From Spirogloea muscicola (Eukaryota > Streptophyta > Zygnematophyceae > Spirogloeales > Spirogloeaceae), in NCBI GenBank assembly GCA_009602725.1, contig WELB01000002.1, positions 483,780 to 547,779 of the forward strand: a stretch of 64,000 bases of DNA, given 5' to 3'. The notes beneath the pieces were generated by a model. That model made no database searches. It had not been told where the DNA came from and saw only the letters and a list, made by a program, of their open reading frames with translations. Positions 21,094 through 32,330 of this stretch are shown piece by piece; position 1 is the first letter of the stretch; the number at the start of each line of letters is the position of its first letter. A program made the position numbers and the translations under genes.

Positions 21094-21912
21094 TGGTTGT
21101 TGTCGACAGACAGAACACTGAGACTGGTGCAGTTTCCCAGCTCAGACGGTAAGATACCAGTGAGGCTGCAATGCAAGGAAGAGCAAAGCTCACATACAAA
21201 GTCGCCAGCATCTGCGCTTTCCCTAAGCACAAATTGTCAGCTCCTTTCAAGGTCCGGGCAGCTACTGTTGCATGAGATAAGCAAACAGTATAGCAGAGAT
21301 AAATGGCTGACACTTGGCAGAGGGCAGCTTCGAGCCTACTTGTTGTTGTTGACAGAAAGAACACTGAGGCTGGTGCAGTTCCCCAGCTCAGACGGTAAAA
21401 TACCAGTGAGGCTGCAATGCAAGGAAGAGCAAAGCTCACAAACAAAGTCGCCAGCATCTGGGCCTTTTTTTAGAACACAATCTGCAGTCAGCTCATTTCA
21501 AGGTCCGGGCAGCTCCTGTTGCATGAGATATCCAAACAGTACAGCAGAAATATATGGCTGACACTTGGCAGAGGGCAGCTTCGAGCCTACTGGTTATTGT
21601 CGACAGAAAGAACTCTGAGCCTGGGGCAGTTTCCCAGCTCAGATGGTAGAATACCAGTGAGGCTGCAAGGCAAGGAAGAGCAAAGCTCACATACAAAGTC
21701 GCCAGCATCTGGACCTATTGTTAAACACAATCTGCAGTCAGCTCCTTTCAAGGTCCGGGCAGCTACTGTTGCATGAGATATCCAAACAGTACAGCAGGAT
21801 TATATAGCTGACACTTGGCAGAGGGCAGCTTCGAGCCTACTGGTTGTTGTTGACAGAAAGAACGCTGAGAGAGGTGCAGTTGCCCAGCTCAGACGGTATG
21901 TTACCCGAGAGG
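21094..21912 (-). repeat. Tandem array of four LRR exon-intron units
   Basis: Four units of about 246-251 bp, each with a 72-nt exon: 21,094-21,165, 21,340-21,411, 21,591-21,662, 21,841-21,912. Each codes a 24-residue LRR (LTGILPSELGNCTSL... type). Introns of about 175 bp are as similar as the exons, so the units arose by recent tandem duplication. Confidence 0.85.
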
Positions 21913-23261
21913 CTGCAATGCAAGGAAGAGTAAAGCTCACATACAAAGTCGCCAGCATTTGGGCTTTTACTAAATACAAATTGCAGTCAGCTCCTTTCAG
22001 GTCTGGGCAGCTACTCTTCATCTACTGCTCTAAGTACTCTCCTACATGTTGGTCAATCTGACAATCAGATGCAACCTTACAAAGAATACATGATCACTTG
22101 TCATTGCCTGTCCTGCCACACACTGACATGTCATGACAATAGCTGAACATAATAGAAGCAAAACTCTCACGGCTCAACATAGCTGCACATCTCCTAATGA
22201 ACTTTTGAGGAAACCTGTTCCTGACTAAAGCTCGATTTCAACTAGATCTCCAGAACGCTGGCAAATTCCCATTAGTGCATGCCAGTGCATGCAGGAGGAT
22301 GTACAGTAGTAGTTGCTGACTCTAATCACCAGATGAAATCCTGCTCATCTGAGCATAAAGAATCCTCTGCAATAAGCTGTGCATCTGCAACCCTCAGATA
22401 TGGTCAACCTTTGGCATGCTGACCTGTTGTCGTTGAGGTAGAGTTCGCCAAGCAGCGGGAGGCTACCCAGTGCAGGAGGGATGGGGCCCGAGATACAGTT
22501 GTTTGACAGGTATATGTTGTACAGGCTGTCAACATTGGCAAGCTCCGGTGCCAGCGTGCCGTTCATTTGCCCGTCGTTCAGAAAAAGCCCAATCACTAGC
22601 CTGCACGTGTGTACCAGCGGCCAGCAGCGGAGAGAGCTGAACTTGATCGGTCTTGGACTCACACTGCACCTCGCAAGGAGCTCGCAAATACGCTGCTTGC
22701 TCAGTAGCCCTCCACTGAGCTGCCGCTAGTCCTGTTGCTGCAGAGGAGGCGGGCCCTGCAGGGTCACGACCTCGACTCTGGCGGCCGCTGGAGTTAACAA
22801 TGCTTGTGCACTGCCTGATTTCGTTATCGTTGTCGCACAAAACACCGTGCCAGTCGCACGGCCAGTTATGACTGGTGAGGCGCCAGTCGGTGAGATAGCC
22901 ATAGGGGTCGTGGGTGATGCGAGCCTTGAAGGCCAGCAGCGCAGCCTGGTAAGAGCTGCGCGGGTGAGGATGACGGGCACTCAGCCGGGGAGGGGGGCAC
23001 ACGGAGGCCCACGCAGCTGTGGCGCTGGAGTGCAGCCGCAGCAGGGAGCCCGACGGCGAGTGTGGCGGACGAGGAGAGGGCTCGCAGGCGCAATGTGCTT
23101 CGTTTGGGAGAGCCACTTGATGCTCTAGGCGCAATGTGCTTCCTGGCGCAGGAGTAGCCGCGGCGCGGAAGGGCTGCTCACTTGAGGTCCCCGGCGGTGG
23201 CGGAGCCGAGGCGGGTGAGCAGCGCGACGGCGGCGAGCGCTGCGGCTGCCATGCTCGCCAT
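21094..23261 (-). pseudogene. LRR receptor, copy A', without kinase
   Basis: Minus-strand 5' half of the same LRR-RLK family. Signal-peptide exon 23,261-23,182 (MASMAAAALAAVALLTRLGS, donor GTGAGC), LRRNT exon from 22,955 (YQAALLAFKARITHDPYGYL), LRR exon 22,600-22,424 (177 nt; GTLAPELANVDSLYNIYLSN). Then come four tandem 72-nt LRR exons. There is no transmembrane or kinase exon before the LINE units at 20.99 kb. It is a truncated gene; if transcribed it could at most give a secreted LRR protein. Confidence 0.75.
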
Positions 23262-23570
23262 GGCGGGCCCGCGGGAGCCCCTCCCGGGCGGCGGCGGCGG
23301 CGGGCCAGGGCGGGCGTAAGTCAAGACGGGGCTTTCGGAGAAGTGGCTTCTCCAAAGGGGGGCAAGGGCTGTGAATGAGAGCACCCAGCGGCCACTTGAG
23401 TCATGTGCTTTTAACGCTTTCGTGCCATCCGGCCCTTTCGGGCCTTGCACATTCCTTTGGGCTGGCCTCTCACAGCCGCTGCCGTATGTGGAAGGGCTGT
23501 TTTTTCTATGCGGCCCCTTTCGGACCTTGTCAAACCTTTTTCCGCTGGCTGTTCACAGCCCTTGCCCCCC
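23262..23570. repeat. LINE 3' hairpin units
   Basis: Two plus-strand units (about 23,430-23,500 and 23,510-23,580) with GGCCCTTTCGGGCCTTG and GGGCTGGCCTCTCACAGCC. No gene. Confidence 0.55.
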
Positions 23571-23854
23571 TTGCACACCGCTGACCTGCGCGTCCAAGCG
23601 CGCTTCGCGGCCGTTGTCGACAAGGCCGCCTACACCACCGCCGTGCTGCAGCTCCCTGAGGCCGACCTGCGCGGGCGCGCGAGACTACATTCGGCCTCCT
23701 CCCCGGGGGCAGCGGCGTGGCTCCAGGCACTCCCCATCACTGACGCCCTGACCCTCCCAGATGAGGTGTTTCGCACTGCCGTCCACCGGCTCCTGGGGCT
23801 GCCGCCTCCATGCCTCCAGGGCGTGCGTCAATGCCAGTGTGGCGAGCGAAAAAA
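23571..23854 (+). mobile_element. LINE fragment before the gap
   Basis: One open frame reads DLRVQARFAAVVDKAAYTTA, then DLRGRARLHSASSPGAAAWL, then HRLLGLPPPCLQGVRQCQCG. This is the region between the LINE reverse transcriptase and its CxC zinc finger, with no stop up to the gap. The rest of the element should lie inside the gap. Confidence 0.7.
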
Positions 23855-24658
23855 NNNNNNNNNNNNNNNNNNNNNNNNNNNNNNNNNNNNNNNNNNNNNN
23901 NNNNNNNNNNNNNNNNNNNNNNNNNNNNNNNNNNNNNNNNNNNNNNNNNNNNNNNNNNNNNNNNNNNNNNNNNNNNNNNNNNNNNNNNNNNNNNNNNNNN
24001 NNNNNNNNNNNNNNNNNNNNNNNNNNNNNNNNNNNNNNNNNNNNNNNNNNNNNNNNNNNNNNNNNNNNNNNNNNNNNNNNNNNNNNNNNNNNNNNNNNNN
24101 NNNNNNNNNNNNNNNNNNNNNNNNNNNNNNNNNNNNNNNNNNNNNNNNNNNNNNNNNNNNNNNNNNNNNNNNNNNNNNNNNNNNNNNNNNNNNNNNNNNN
24201 NNNNNNNNNNNNNNNNNNNNNNNNNNNNNNNNNNNNNNNNNNNNNNNNNNNNNNNNNNNNNNNNNNNNNNNNNNNNNNNNNNNNNNNNNNNNNNNNNNNN
24301 NNNNNNNNNNNNNNNNNNNNNNNNNNNNNNNNNNNNNNNNNNNNNNNNNNNNNNNNNNNNNNNNNNNNNNNNNNNNNNNNNNNNNNNNNNNNNNNNNNNN
24401 NNNNNNNNNNNNNNNNNNNNNNNNNNNNNNNNNNNNNNNNNNNNNNNNNNNNNNNNNNNNNNNNNNNNNNNNNNNNNNNNNNNNNNNNNNNNNNNNNNNN
24501 NNNNNNNNNNNNNNNNNNNNNNNNNNNNNNNNNNNNNNNNNNNNNNNNNNNNNNNNNNNNNNNNNNNNNNNNNNNNNNNNNNNNNNNNNNNNNNNNNNNN
24601 NNNNNNNNNNNNNNNNNNNNNNNNNNNNNNNNNNNNNNNNNNNNNNNNNNNNNNNNNN
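23855..24658. other. Assembly gap (run of N)
   Basis: 804 undetermined bases. LINE sequence lies on both sides (finger region on the left, protein tail on the right), so the gap probably spans one LINE endonuclease domain. Long open frames across it are artefacts. Confidence 0.95.
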
Positions 24659-25100
24659 GAGCGCCCACGCTCTGCATCTGCGAGCTGGCCGTGCTCTCGC
24701 TGCGGGCTCTGGCTTTCGTCAGGGTGATAGCTTCCCGGCAGCTAGTCTGTCGGATCTCGTACTCTGTTCATTCTTTTTCGGGCTGGTTGTTCCAGCCCCT
24801 ATTCTCAATGGGCGAGCACTTTCTTCTTTGTAGCTGCTCACCGCTCTTAGGCCCCTCTGACCCTTTGTGAATTCTTTTTGAGCTGGCTTTTCGCTTAGCG
24901 CTTCCCCTGGCTCCCTTCTCGTACTTTGTCCATTCCTTTTATATCGGATGCGCCTCTCTGTATCCCTGCAGCGGTCCATGGCCCACGCTCTGCTTCTGCG
25001 AGCTGGCCGTGCTCTCGCTGCGGGCTCTGGCTTTCGTCAGGGTGATAGCTTCCCGGCAGCTAGTCTGTCGGATCTGAGGCTCCTCACTCGTACTTATTGA
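24659..25100 (+). mobile_element. Two LINE tails in tandem
   Basis: 24,660-24,770 reads AHALHLRAGRALAAGSGFRQ, then GDSFPAASLSDL. 24,975-25,100 repeats it (HALLLRAGRALAAGSGFRQG) and ends SDLRLLTRTY and a stop. A LINE 3' unit separates them. Confidence 0.7.
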
Positions 25101-25953
25101 GTGATCCATCCTCCCCCTGTTTTACCATTGCATCCTCAGGCCCCTTTGTAGCTGCTTTAGGGCTGGCTGTTCCAGCCCCTATCCTCAATGGGCGAGCTCT
25201 TTCTTTTTCGCAGCCCTTGCCCCTCTCTCTTCTTTACCCCCATTGGGAGTGCCACTTCTTCTTCCTTACTCCGGGAAGCGCTTTTACTCTGGGAAGCGCT
25301 TTTCCTCTCCTCTACCCTTAGGCCCCCTTCGAACCTTTGTCAATTCTTTTTTCGGGCTGGCTTTTTGCAGCCCTTGCCCCCATGGGGAGAGCCACTTGCC
25401 TTCTTCGTTACTTCGGGAAGCGCTTTTCCTCTCCTCTTAGGCACCTTATTTTAGGTCTCCGTATGATGTAGCCTTGTTTAAGTTGCACTAGACTCTGCCC
25501 TGAACAATGTATTGGCTTGAATTGGCCTCCCTTTCCTCACTCGTACCTACTGAGTGCTCCATCCTCCCCCTGTTCTGACATAGCATCTTCAGGCCCCTTT
25601 GTAGCTGCTCATTGCCCGTCGGCCCCTCCGACCCTTTGTCAACTCTTTTTGGGCTGGCTTTTCGCAGCCCTTGCCCCCATTAGGAGCGCCACTTCTCTCC
25701 CTTTCATATCATGCGCCCCGCGCGCCTTCTCTTTGGCTTTGGCTTTGAACATTGTCCATTCTTTTTGGGTTGGCTTTGCCAGCCCCTCTTCTCAATGGGC
25801 GAGCACCTTCTTCTCTTTACCCACTCCTTGACTTTCTGAGACTTCCGAGGCTCCTCCTCTTTGAGGCTGATACCCCGCGCGCACACCTCCGCAGCCGCCG
25901 CCGCCGAGACGCTGGCTCGGGCACCGGCCACGAAGTCGCGCTGGTCTGAGCAC
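25101..25953 (+). repeat. Cluster of LINE 3' hairpin units
   Basis: At least five units follow each other (near 25,140, 25,230, 25,330, 25,610 and 25,750), each with CTTTGTC.ATTCTTTTT.GGGCTGGC and a CAGCCC partner. Between them lies a piece of group-b 3' UTR. No gene. Confidence 0.6.
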
Positions 25954-26062
25954 ATGGCAGCCGCTCTGGCCGGCGCAGCCGCGGCGCTCGTCGCTGTCGC
26001 GCTGCTGGGGTGCTTCGCCTCCGCCGCCGGGGACCTTTCTTCTTCTTCAGTGAGCAGCCCCT
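25954..26062 (+). pseudogene. Orphan signal-peptide exon
   Basis: ATG at 25,954 opens MAAALAGAAAALVAVALLGC, then FASAAGDL. A TTC-rich stretch follows before a GTGAGC donor. As at 20,691 and 39,533, no LRRNT exon follows on this strand. Confidence 0.55.
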
Positions 26063-26330
26063 CCTCCTCTCCTGTCTTTTCCTCTTCTATCTTTCCTTTT
26101 TCCAGGAGGTCTGGTGTGCACTGGTTCGGTGAGTTTCCCGGACCACCACAGCCTTGCCAACCGTGATGCCCGTCAACTCCCAACGGGGTCCCTCAAAGAA
26201 GGCGTGGCTCGACACGCCCTCGGACGAGGCGTGTCGATCTGGTTGGCGTCCCCCTGGGAGGTGGCAAGCGGCTTCTCATGGACGTCGTCCTCACCGACAG
26301 CTTCCGGAAGAAGGGCCCCACCTCCGACCC
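26063..26330 (+). mobile_element. LINE endonuclease fragment, left half
   Basis: Reads VDLVGVPLGGGKRLLMDVVL, then TDSFRKKGPTSD, the core of the LINE restriction-like endonuclease, as in 54,790-54,900. It then breaks off into the 1.2-kb module shared with 3,692-4,870. The part after the break resumes at 27,555. Confidence 0.6.
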
Positions 26331-27510
26331 TGTGCCACCTCTCGCAGCAAGCGCCACTTTCAGCAACCAACCTTACTCCTCTTCGACACAAGTCTCTTTG
26401 CCACACATTGAGTCATAAAGCAACAATGATCATCAAGCCACTTCTTGCCACAATATGAGCTTTCAGACGAGATGCTTTGAGAGTCTCATTCCTGCCCATG
26501 AGACGCAGGAATACGTTTATGGGCAAAGAATGCACCGTGATGACATGCTTTTCACGCAAGCTCTTAGCCTACTTAGTGGTGGCATTATTAGGACCGAGTT
26601 GCTGAGACAGCTCTGAGCTCGGGCCAAGTAAGACAGCTCTTATAGCTATCTTACTTGGCCCGAGATTCGCCATCTGTATGCTACTTGCCGTCTCCCATAT
26701 TAAACAGCATTCCTTGATCATACAAGAAGCGAGCACGCTGTGCCTTTTATCATGATACTGAAAGTGCAAGGATAGTGTGGGTAGTCTCCAACCTTCATGG
26801 TGGTCGACAGTCTCCTGTGGATGCACCTTGCCACTTTTGAAGTGCCACATCCACCCATTTATTCTCGATAAGATGTAAAACAGAAGAGTATCATCATTCT
26901 GAGAAATGCAGCCCAGAACATGATTGGGCTTTTGAATAAGTAAATGAAACAATTCAACACCCCCCTGCTGCTTTCACATGAAAGCCAGTATACAGATTAG
27001 CCAGGGAGCTTAGGTTCTGTTTGTTTGGCTGGTTCTATATAGCATTGGTATGATAGAGTCGGCTTGCAAAGGCTGCAAGTCAGCTGGTCCAATGCAGCTT
27101 CCAAGTAGTTGTGCGCAGTGTCAAGGCTTGGGCTCGGCTATATCGGGCAACATGGATGATGCCTCAGATTTAAAAGACACGCTCAAGCTCTCCTAAGACT
27201 TTGATGCTAATGGCAGCTTGACATGAGGGCCTACCTACATCTGGCATCCTGCAGTTGGCGGCGGTAGCTACAAGCATGACGTCTACGGTCATTCAAAGTG
27301 CTCTGCAGGTGACTGCCTATGGTCAGTACTTGTAGGGCATGCACAACCCCCTAGAGAGGGCTTATTAGTGGCGCCAACCTGACACCAAGCAACAGCTTGA
27401 TGTCACACAAAAGCGAAGAGCCTTCTCGAAGCAAAATGAGAGGTCAATACTTGCATCGGTATTTACGAGGAACGAGACTCCAACCGCTACTACTACCTAG
27501 TACTACCTGG
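26311..27510. repeat. Second copy of the 1.2-kb module
   Basis: Near-identical to 3,692-4,870, same orientation, with the same hairpin (26,618-26,664). See the first copy for what little can be read in it. Confidence 0.6.
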
Positions 27511-28010
27511 TAACCATGCTAAGAGGTGCTATTAGAGCATTCTTGAGATACAGCAAAAGATGCGTTATTATATTCCCCGGGGCGACCACTTCTTCCCATG
27601 CGCCATGGACATATACGGCGGCTACGGAACGAAGTGGTCTGCCCTCCTCCATCGCCTGGCACTGCATGTCGATGCCCGCCGACGTAGTCGGGCGGGTAGC
27701 TTAGGGCATTCTAGCGTCCCGCAAGCCATTGTTGCATGCTATAGAATGCCGCTATCATTGAGTCTACAGCGCTGACAGGCACTCGCGATACACCAGCGTG
27801 CTGGTCGTGCATTAGCCCAGGCTAATGGCTCCAACGGTCGTGCTTTAGCGCCGCGGTATAGCTTGTCAGATATGCATGTGCTCAATCGGGGATATTCGTG
27901 TCCCCCTTAGCCAGCTCATTACCCAGTTAACAGGACATTTGTAAGGCTAGAATTGGCCTCCCATTCAATTTCATGCGCACTGCGCGCCTTCTCTCTCTTA
28001 TTATATAGGG
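27511..28010 (+). mobile_element. LINE 3' end, group b (copy B block)
   Basis: Duplicate of 4,878-5,370: RYYIPRGDHFFPCAMDIYGG, then RSRAGSLGHSSVPQAIVACY in one frame, then the tail with HQRAGRALAQANG and the group-b 3' UTR. It supplies the right half of the endonuclease begun at 26,155. Confidence 0.65.
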
Positions 28011-28212
28011 TCGGATCTTCTAGCACACGACAACGTACTAGGCGTGCAGAGACAAGCGGCTGGAAACGATGACCTCAAGTCGCAGGCAGAACCTTAAGCC
28101 CTGAGCCCCTTCGCACCTCAAGTCCCAGGCACTTCAATCCTTAGCCCTGCACCCTAAGGCCTAGAAGCGAGAGTGCGGCGGCATGGAGAGAAAGATAAGA
28201 CGGCTCGAGAAG
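28011..28212. repeat. Duplicated spacer
   Basis: Matches 5,371-5,573. It stops abruptly at CTCGAGAAG, where a LINE is inserted. Confidence 0.6.
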
Positions 28213-28930
28213 AAAATGCGTGTATATATTAAGAGATGGGGAGGCCATGTGTGGCCAAGTACAAAGGCAAGCACATTGGACATATGTACGTCACCTGCTG
28301 CTAAGCTGACCCGCTCAGTAACCACGAGTCAGCACATAGAGGTCGCTAGCTGACGCTCGAATACCGGACGGCAATTGACTAGCTCTTGTGCCAGCAGCTA
28401 AGGCTCGACCAGCTTTCTGATGCAGAGCATACGCCTGAGCTCGTTGCAGACAGGTTGACACTAGACGTCGCAGAAATGACAGATAGGCTGCCGGCATACC
28501 CATCTGGGCTGGGAGCATATCCTCGCGTCGTGCATATCCCAGACTCGCTATGTTCTCGAGTAGGGTATGGAAGCGAGGACCCAAGCAGCCGAAAGTGTCG
28601 ATTGCGGCCGGGAGGAGGTGGTCACTGCGGGGGTAGTCTGAGTAGTGTCGGAGCTTTTTCTGCTCAGCACCTCCCACTGCGTGGCCAGCAATGTGTGTGG
28701 AAGCGGAACTCTTGTATGCCTCAGTCACCACCACATCAACCAAAGCTCGTGGGCCTCCGCCAGGTTGTACACCCACAATGTCCAGGGTGCGACGGTGATG
28801 GCCTCCCTGGGAATCCGTGGTGATGGGCATTACATTGCTCACTTCAACGATGGCGCGGTAGCCGGCGTCGCGCATCAAGCCCGCCAGGGCGTCCCGTAGG
28901 AGATTGTGGACGCCCACCACCTCAGGGCAG
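28213..28930 (-). mobile_element. 5'-truncated LINE, group a, with target duplication
   Basis: Minus-strand insertion absent from the copy A block. Its frame reads GLMRDAGYRAIVEVSNVMPI, RRTLDIVGVQPGGGPRALVD, VVVTEAYKSS, AAIDTFGCLGPRFHTLLENI and ends SDLYVLTRGY and a stop at 28,315. This is the endonuclease half of the LINE protein. The 3' UTR runs to an AT-rich end at 28,213. GAGAAG flanks both sides, a target-site duplication. The reading frame is open, so the insertion is young. Confidence 0.85.
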
Positions 28931-29240
28931 GAGAAGAGGGCGGTGGCTGTGAGAGGCCAGCCCAGGGAAAAGAACTAACGAAGTTTGAAGGAGCCAGAGA
29001 AAGCTCTGAAGCACACAGTGAATCACGTGGCCACGAAGCAATCAGTAACCTCAGAAGAAGTGCTCGCCCATATAGGATAGGGGCTGGGAAGACAGAGCAA
29101 GACTCTTTCAGTAAAGGGCGATGGCTGGGATTGGCCAACCCAGAAAATGAAGAAAACAGTTCAATTGGCCAGAAAAGCTTTCATTGCACACAGCGACGCA
29201 AGTGGCCACTGGGTGCACAATACCACTATTTCTATCGAGC
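28931..29240 (-). repeat. Duplicated LINE 3' hairpin block
   Basis: Continues the match to copy A (5,574-5,860) after the LINE insertion. Reversed LINE 3' units; no gene. Confidence 0.55.
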
Positions 29241-29645
29241 AGCCTCAGGTCAGAGAAACTAATCTCCGGGTAGCATCTCCCTTGGCCACGGCCAGAGGCT
29301 GCAGCCAAAGGGCGACCGGCACGCAGATGCACCGCGTGTGCCGTGGACCGCTGCAGCGCTACTGACAGGCGCATGCGATACACCTGGGCGAGAGAGCCTG
29401 CCACGTTGCAGGGAGCCACCCACCAGGACCAGAGCCTTGGCTTCAACGCCGCCGGGTCGCTCGCCCAAGTCTTTCGCATGCGCCTGGCGATGTCGTTCCA
29501 ACGTTCCCTTGCCCACGCAGTCCACACGCGCGCAGGACGCGCTCTGGCCGCCGCCTCCGGGTCTCGGCGGAGTGCCTCTTTCACTTGGCTCGTCGCCCAG
29601 CAAGCCGCGAGCCTCAGCCGACTGTATGTGCTCAATCGTGGGTAC
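29241..29645. mobile_element. LINE tail fragments, opposite strands
   Basis: Minus strand: NVAGSLAQVYRMRLSVALQR, then HLRAGRPLAAA. Plus strand (29,440-29,645): NAAGSLAQVFRMRLAMSFQR, SLAHAVHTRAGRALAAASGS, and a tail ending LYVLNRGY and a stop. Counterpart of 5,831-6,135. Confidence 0.6.
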
Positions 29646-29889
29646 TAGCTGTTGAATGTAGGAATCTGGCGAATCAGCGGGCCGGGTCGGGTGACCATCT
29701 GACCCGTTCTATTGAGCCGTGAGAGCCTCCCTGGATAAGAGAGGCCTCGGCACGTCGCGCTGATTGCCGGGCGATGCCGCTGCTCTGTGCGCCCAAGCCG
29801 TGGCTGCCACCCACTAAGGGTGCGGCTCTGTGTGCGGCCGGGCGGAGCTGTGTGCTCGCCGGCTTTGTGTGCGATGTTATTGCGCTACT
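29646..29889. repeat. Duplicated spacer
   Basis: Matches 6,136-6,410 of the copy A block; no gene seen. It is cut by the LINE that follows. Confidence 0.5.
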
Positions 29890-31205
29890 TTCTGCTCCCT
29901 GCAGGCATCCCTTCACACGAATGGGCGGCCTGGGCTGCAGGTCACTTGAACAGACGGCGCAGGCAGCCTTTCTCGGTTGCTGGCACCAGGTTGCCTCCCT
30001 CCTCCCCTTGCGCTTCCCTTGTCTGGCGGGCCCTGCAGCCGAGGTGGAAGAAGGCTCCTTGGCATTCCAAGTGCAACTGAGGAGCACCCGCGAGTCAGCA
30101 CTCTGCTCCTTCCCCTCATTGCAACCCCTCTTCACTCCCTTCTCAGCGCTTGCTCAAGCATCAGACAAAGGGGCACATGCCAGACTCCTTGCTGCATTTG
30201 AAGACGAGCGCCGCAAGTCGTTGAAGACGATGCCGGATATCATGACCAATCCAAGGAGTCTGGCACGCCTCACATCGCTCGCAACGACTGGTGCAACTGA
30301 TTGGCTCACCACACACGCAATCCACAATGCTTTTAGAATCAGCCCCGAGGCACTCCGGACGCTTCTTCAGCTGTTGTCCTGGGCCTGCCCCCGACCTGAC
30401 TGATTGGAGTAACTCAGTGTGAGTGCGGCTTCCGTGCGGAGGGCGGAGACCTTGCCACCCACATGATGCGGTGTCCCACAGGCTCTGAGGTGGTGGGCGT
30501 CCTTAACCTCCTACAGGACGCCCTGGCGGGCCTGATGCGCAACGCCGGCTACCGCGCCATTGTGGAAGTAAGCAATGTAATGCCCATCACCACGGATTCC
30601 CAGGGACGCCATCACCGTCGCACCCTGGACATTGTGGGTGTACAACCTGGCGGTGGCCCACGCGCCTTGGCTGATGTGGTGGTAACGGAGGCACACAAGA
30701 GTTCTGCTTCGACGCACACTGCTGGCCACGCAGTGGGAGGTGCTGAGCAGAGAGAGCTTCGACACTACTCTGACCACCCCCGCAGCGATCACCTCCTACC
30801 GGCGGCAATCGACACTTTCGGCTGCATGGGCCCTCGCTTCCACACCTTACTGCAGAATATTGCAAGCCTGGGATACGCTCGACGTGAGGATATGCTTCCA
30901 GCTCAGATGAGCATGTCGGTAGCCTACTTGTCATTCTTGCGTCGTCGAGTGTCAGCTTGTCTGCAGCGAGCTCAGGCTCATGCGTTGCATCAGAAAGCTG
31001 GTCGAGCCTTAGCTGGTAGCTCAAGAGCTTGTCGATTGCCGTCCGGTATTCGGGCATCAGTTAGCGACCTCTATGTGCTGACTCGTGGTTACTGAGCGGG
31101 TTAGCTTAGCAGCAGGTGACGTACATTTGTCAATGTGCTTGCCTTCGTACTTGGCTACAAATGGCCCTCCATCTCTTAATACACACGCATTCCTCTTTAA
31201 TGTCC
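29890..31205 (+). mobile_element. LINE, group a: linker, zinc finger and endonuclease
   Basis: The longest LINE piece. 29,925-30,400 reads GGLGCRSLEQTAQAAFLGCW and later LARLTSLATTGATDWLTTHA, the linker after the reverse transcriptase. Near 30,375-30,412 the frame changes and a stop occurs. Then QCECGFRAEGGDLATHMMRC (the CxC...H...C finger) leads into GLMRNAGYRAIVEVSNVMPI, RRTLDIVGVQPGGG, ADVVVTEAHK and AAIDTFGCMGPRFHTLLQNI, ending SDLYVLTRGY and a stop at 31,093-31,095. The reverse transcriptase is absent (5' truncated). It is inserted into sequence continuous at 6,410 in copy A. A restriction-like endonuclease is my reading of the D...GGG...DVVVTE..K pattern; a database search would settle it. 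Confidence 0.8.
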
Positions 31206-31800
31206 AGACTTGGTTTGTTGATTCTGCCTGCCACGTAAGCTCTGACACGTCACTCTTCTGTCTCGATCTGACCTATCGACGTAGTATGGCGATTGACGTC
31301 CTGTGGCGTGACAGCCAGCACGGAAAGAAGTGACCAGGTCCGAAAGGGATGAAAATCTGCCGAAGCACATAGTTAAGTCAGCCTGTGAAAAGCCAGCCCA
31401 AAGAGAGTTGACAAGGTCGGAAGGGGCCGAGAAGCGCTGGAACACATATTTAAGCAACTACTATGCAGAAATCACTCATAAATCACCCATCAAATTTCAA
31501 CTCAGCAGCCGCAAGTCAGAAAGACTAGCAGCCGGAAGCAGTCCCTTGACGAAAGCCAAAGGCTGCAGCTAGTTTAAGAACCGTTTTTTTCACTCTCACC
31601 ACTGTGACGACCATGCTTTTAAGGTGGTACATTACAGCTGTTTCTGCCACCGCTGCAGAACGCTCTGAGCTCAATCTCCTTCCACTGACCACAATGCTAC
31701 TGGGACGCTGATGGGACGCTGCCCACCTTAAAAATGCTACTGGGACGCTGATGGGACGCTGCCCACCTTAAAAGGCTGGCCATCTCCCAACTCCCTTGGC
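31206..31800. repeat. Duplicated spacer with a 40-bp tandem repeat
   Basis: Matches 6,410-6,950. Near 31,690-31,770 a phrase of about 42 bp (ATGCTACTGGGACGCTGATG...) occurs twice in a row; copy A has it once. No gene. Confidence 0.55.
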
Positions 31801-31965
31801 ACAAGAGCTTGTCAAATGCCGTCCCGTATTTGGGCATCAGTCAGCGACCTCTATGTGCTGACTCGTGGTTACTGAACGCGTCAGCTCAGCAGCACGTGCT
31901 GTTCATGTGTCAATGTGCTTGCCTTTGTACTTGGCCGCTCAGGCCGTCTAAAACTCAATACACAC
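31801..31965 (+). mobile_element. LINE 3' end, group a
   Basis: Counterpart of 6,931-7,130, with SDLYVLTRGY-type ending near 31,873 and group-a 3' UTR. Confidence 0.6.
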
Positions 31966-32330
31966 TCCATTCATTTCTTTATTCACACCCTCAGTCTCTC
32001 TCCTGCTCCCTCTCGCCGTTCCCTTCATTATCTGTCACCTTTCTCCCCGATCAAGCTCGCCAATCACTCTCACTCTCCTCTGCCTCTTCCTCTCCTGGCA
32101 CTATCACCCTTTCATTCGAGTTCTCCGTGTCTCACACTTCTTGATATGTTGTGCAACAAAACCACGGTCAGCAGGCAAATGGAGTGACGGGGGAGTGCAC
32201 AAACACAGACCTGTCATAACAATTAGAAATAATCTTTGCAGCATCAAACCTCGACCTCCAGGAATCTCATGTAGGGCTTTGGCATAGTGCCAGCCAAGAG
32301 AGGGATGTGCACGAAGTGGATAAAACTGAA
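31966..32330. other. 3' flank of receptor kinase copy B
   Basis: C/T-rich spacer like 7,131-7,500; no gene seen. Confidence 0.4.

Noticed and set aside
23445-24870. Long open frames across the run of N
   Set aside because: The gap has no stops by definition; only the LINE-like residues on either side are real.
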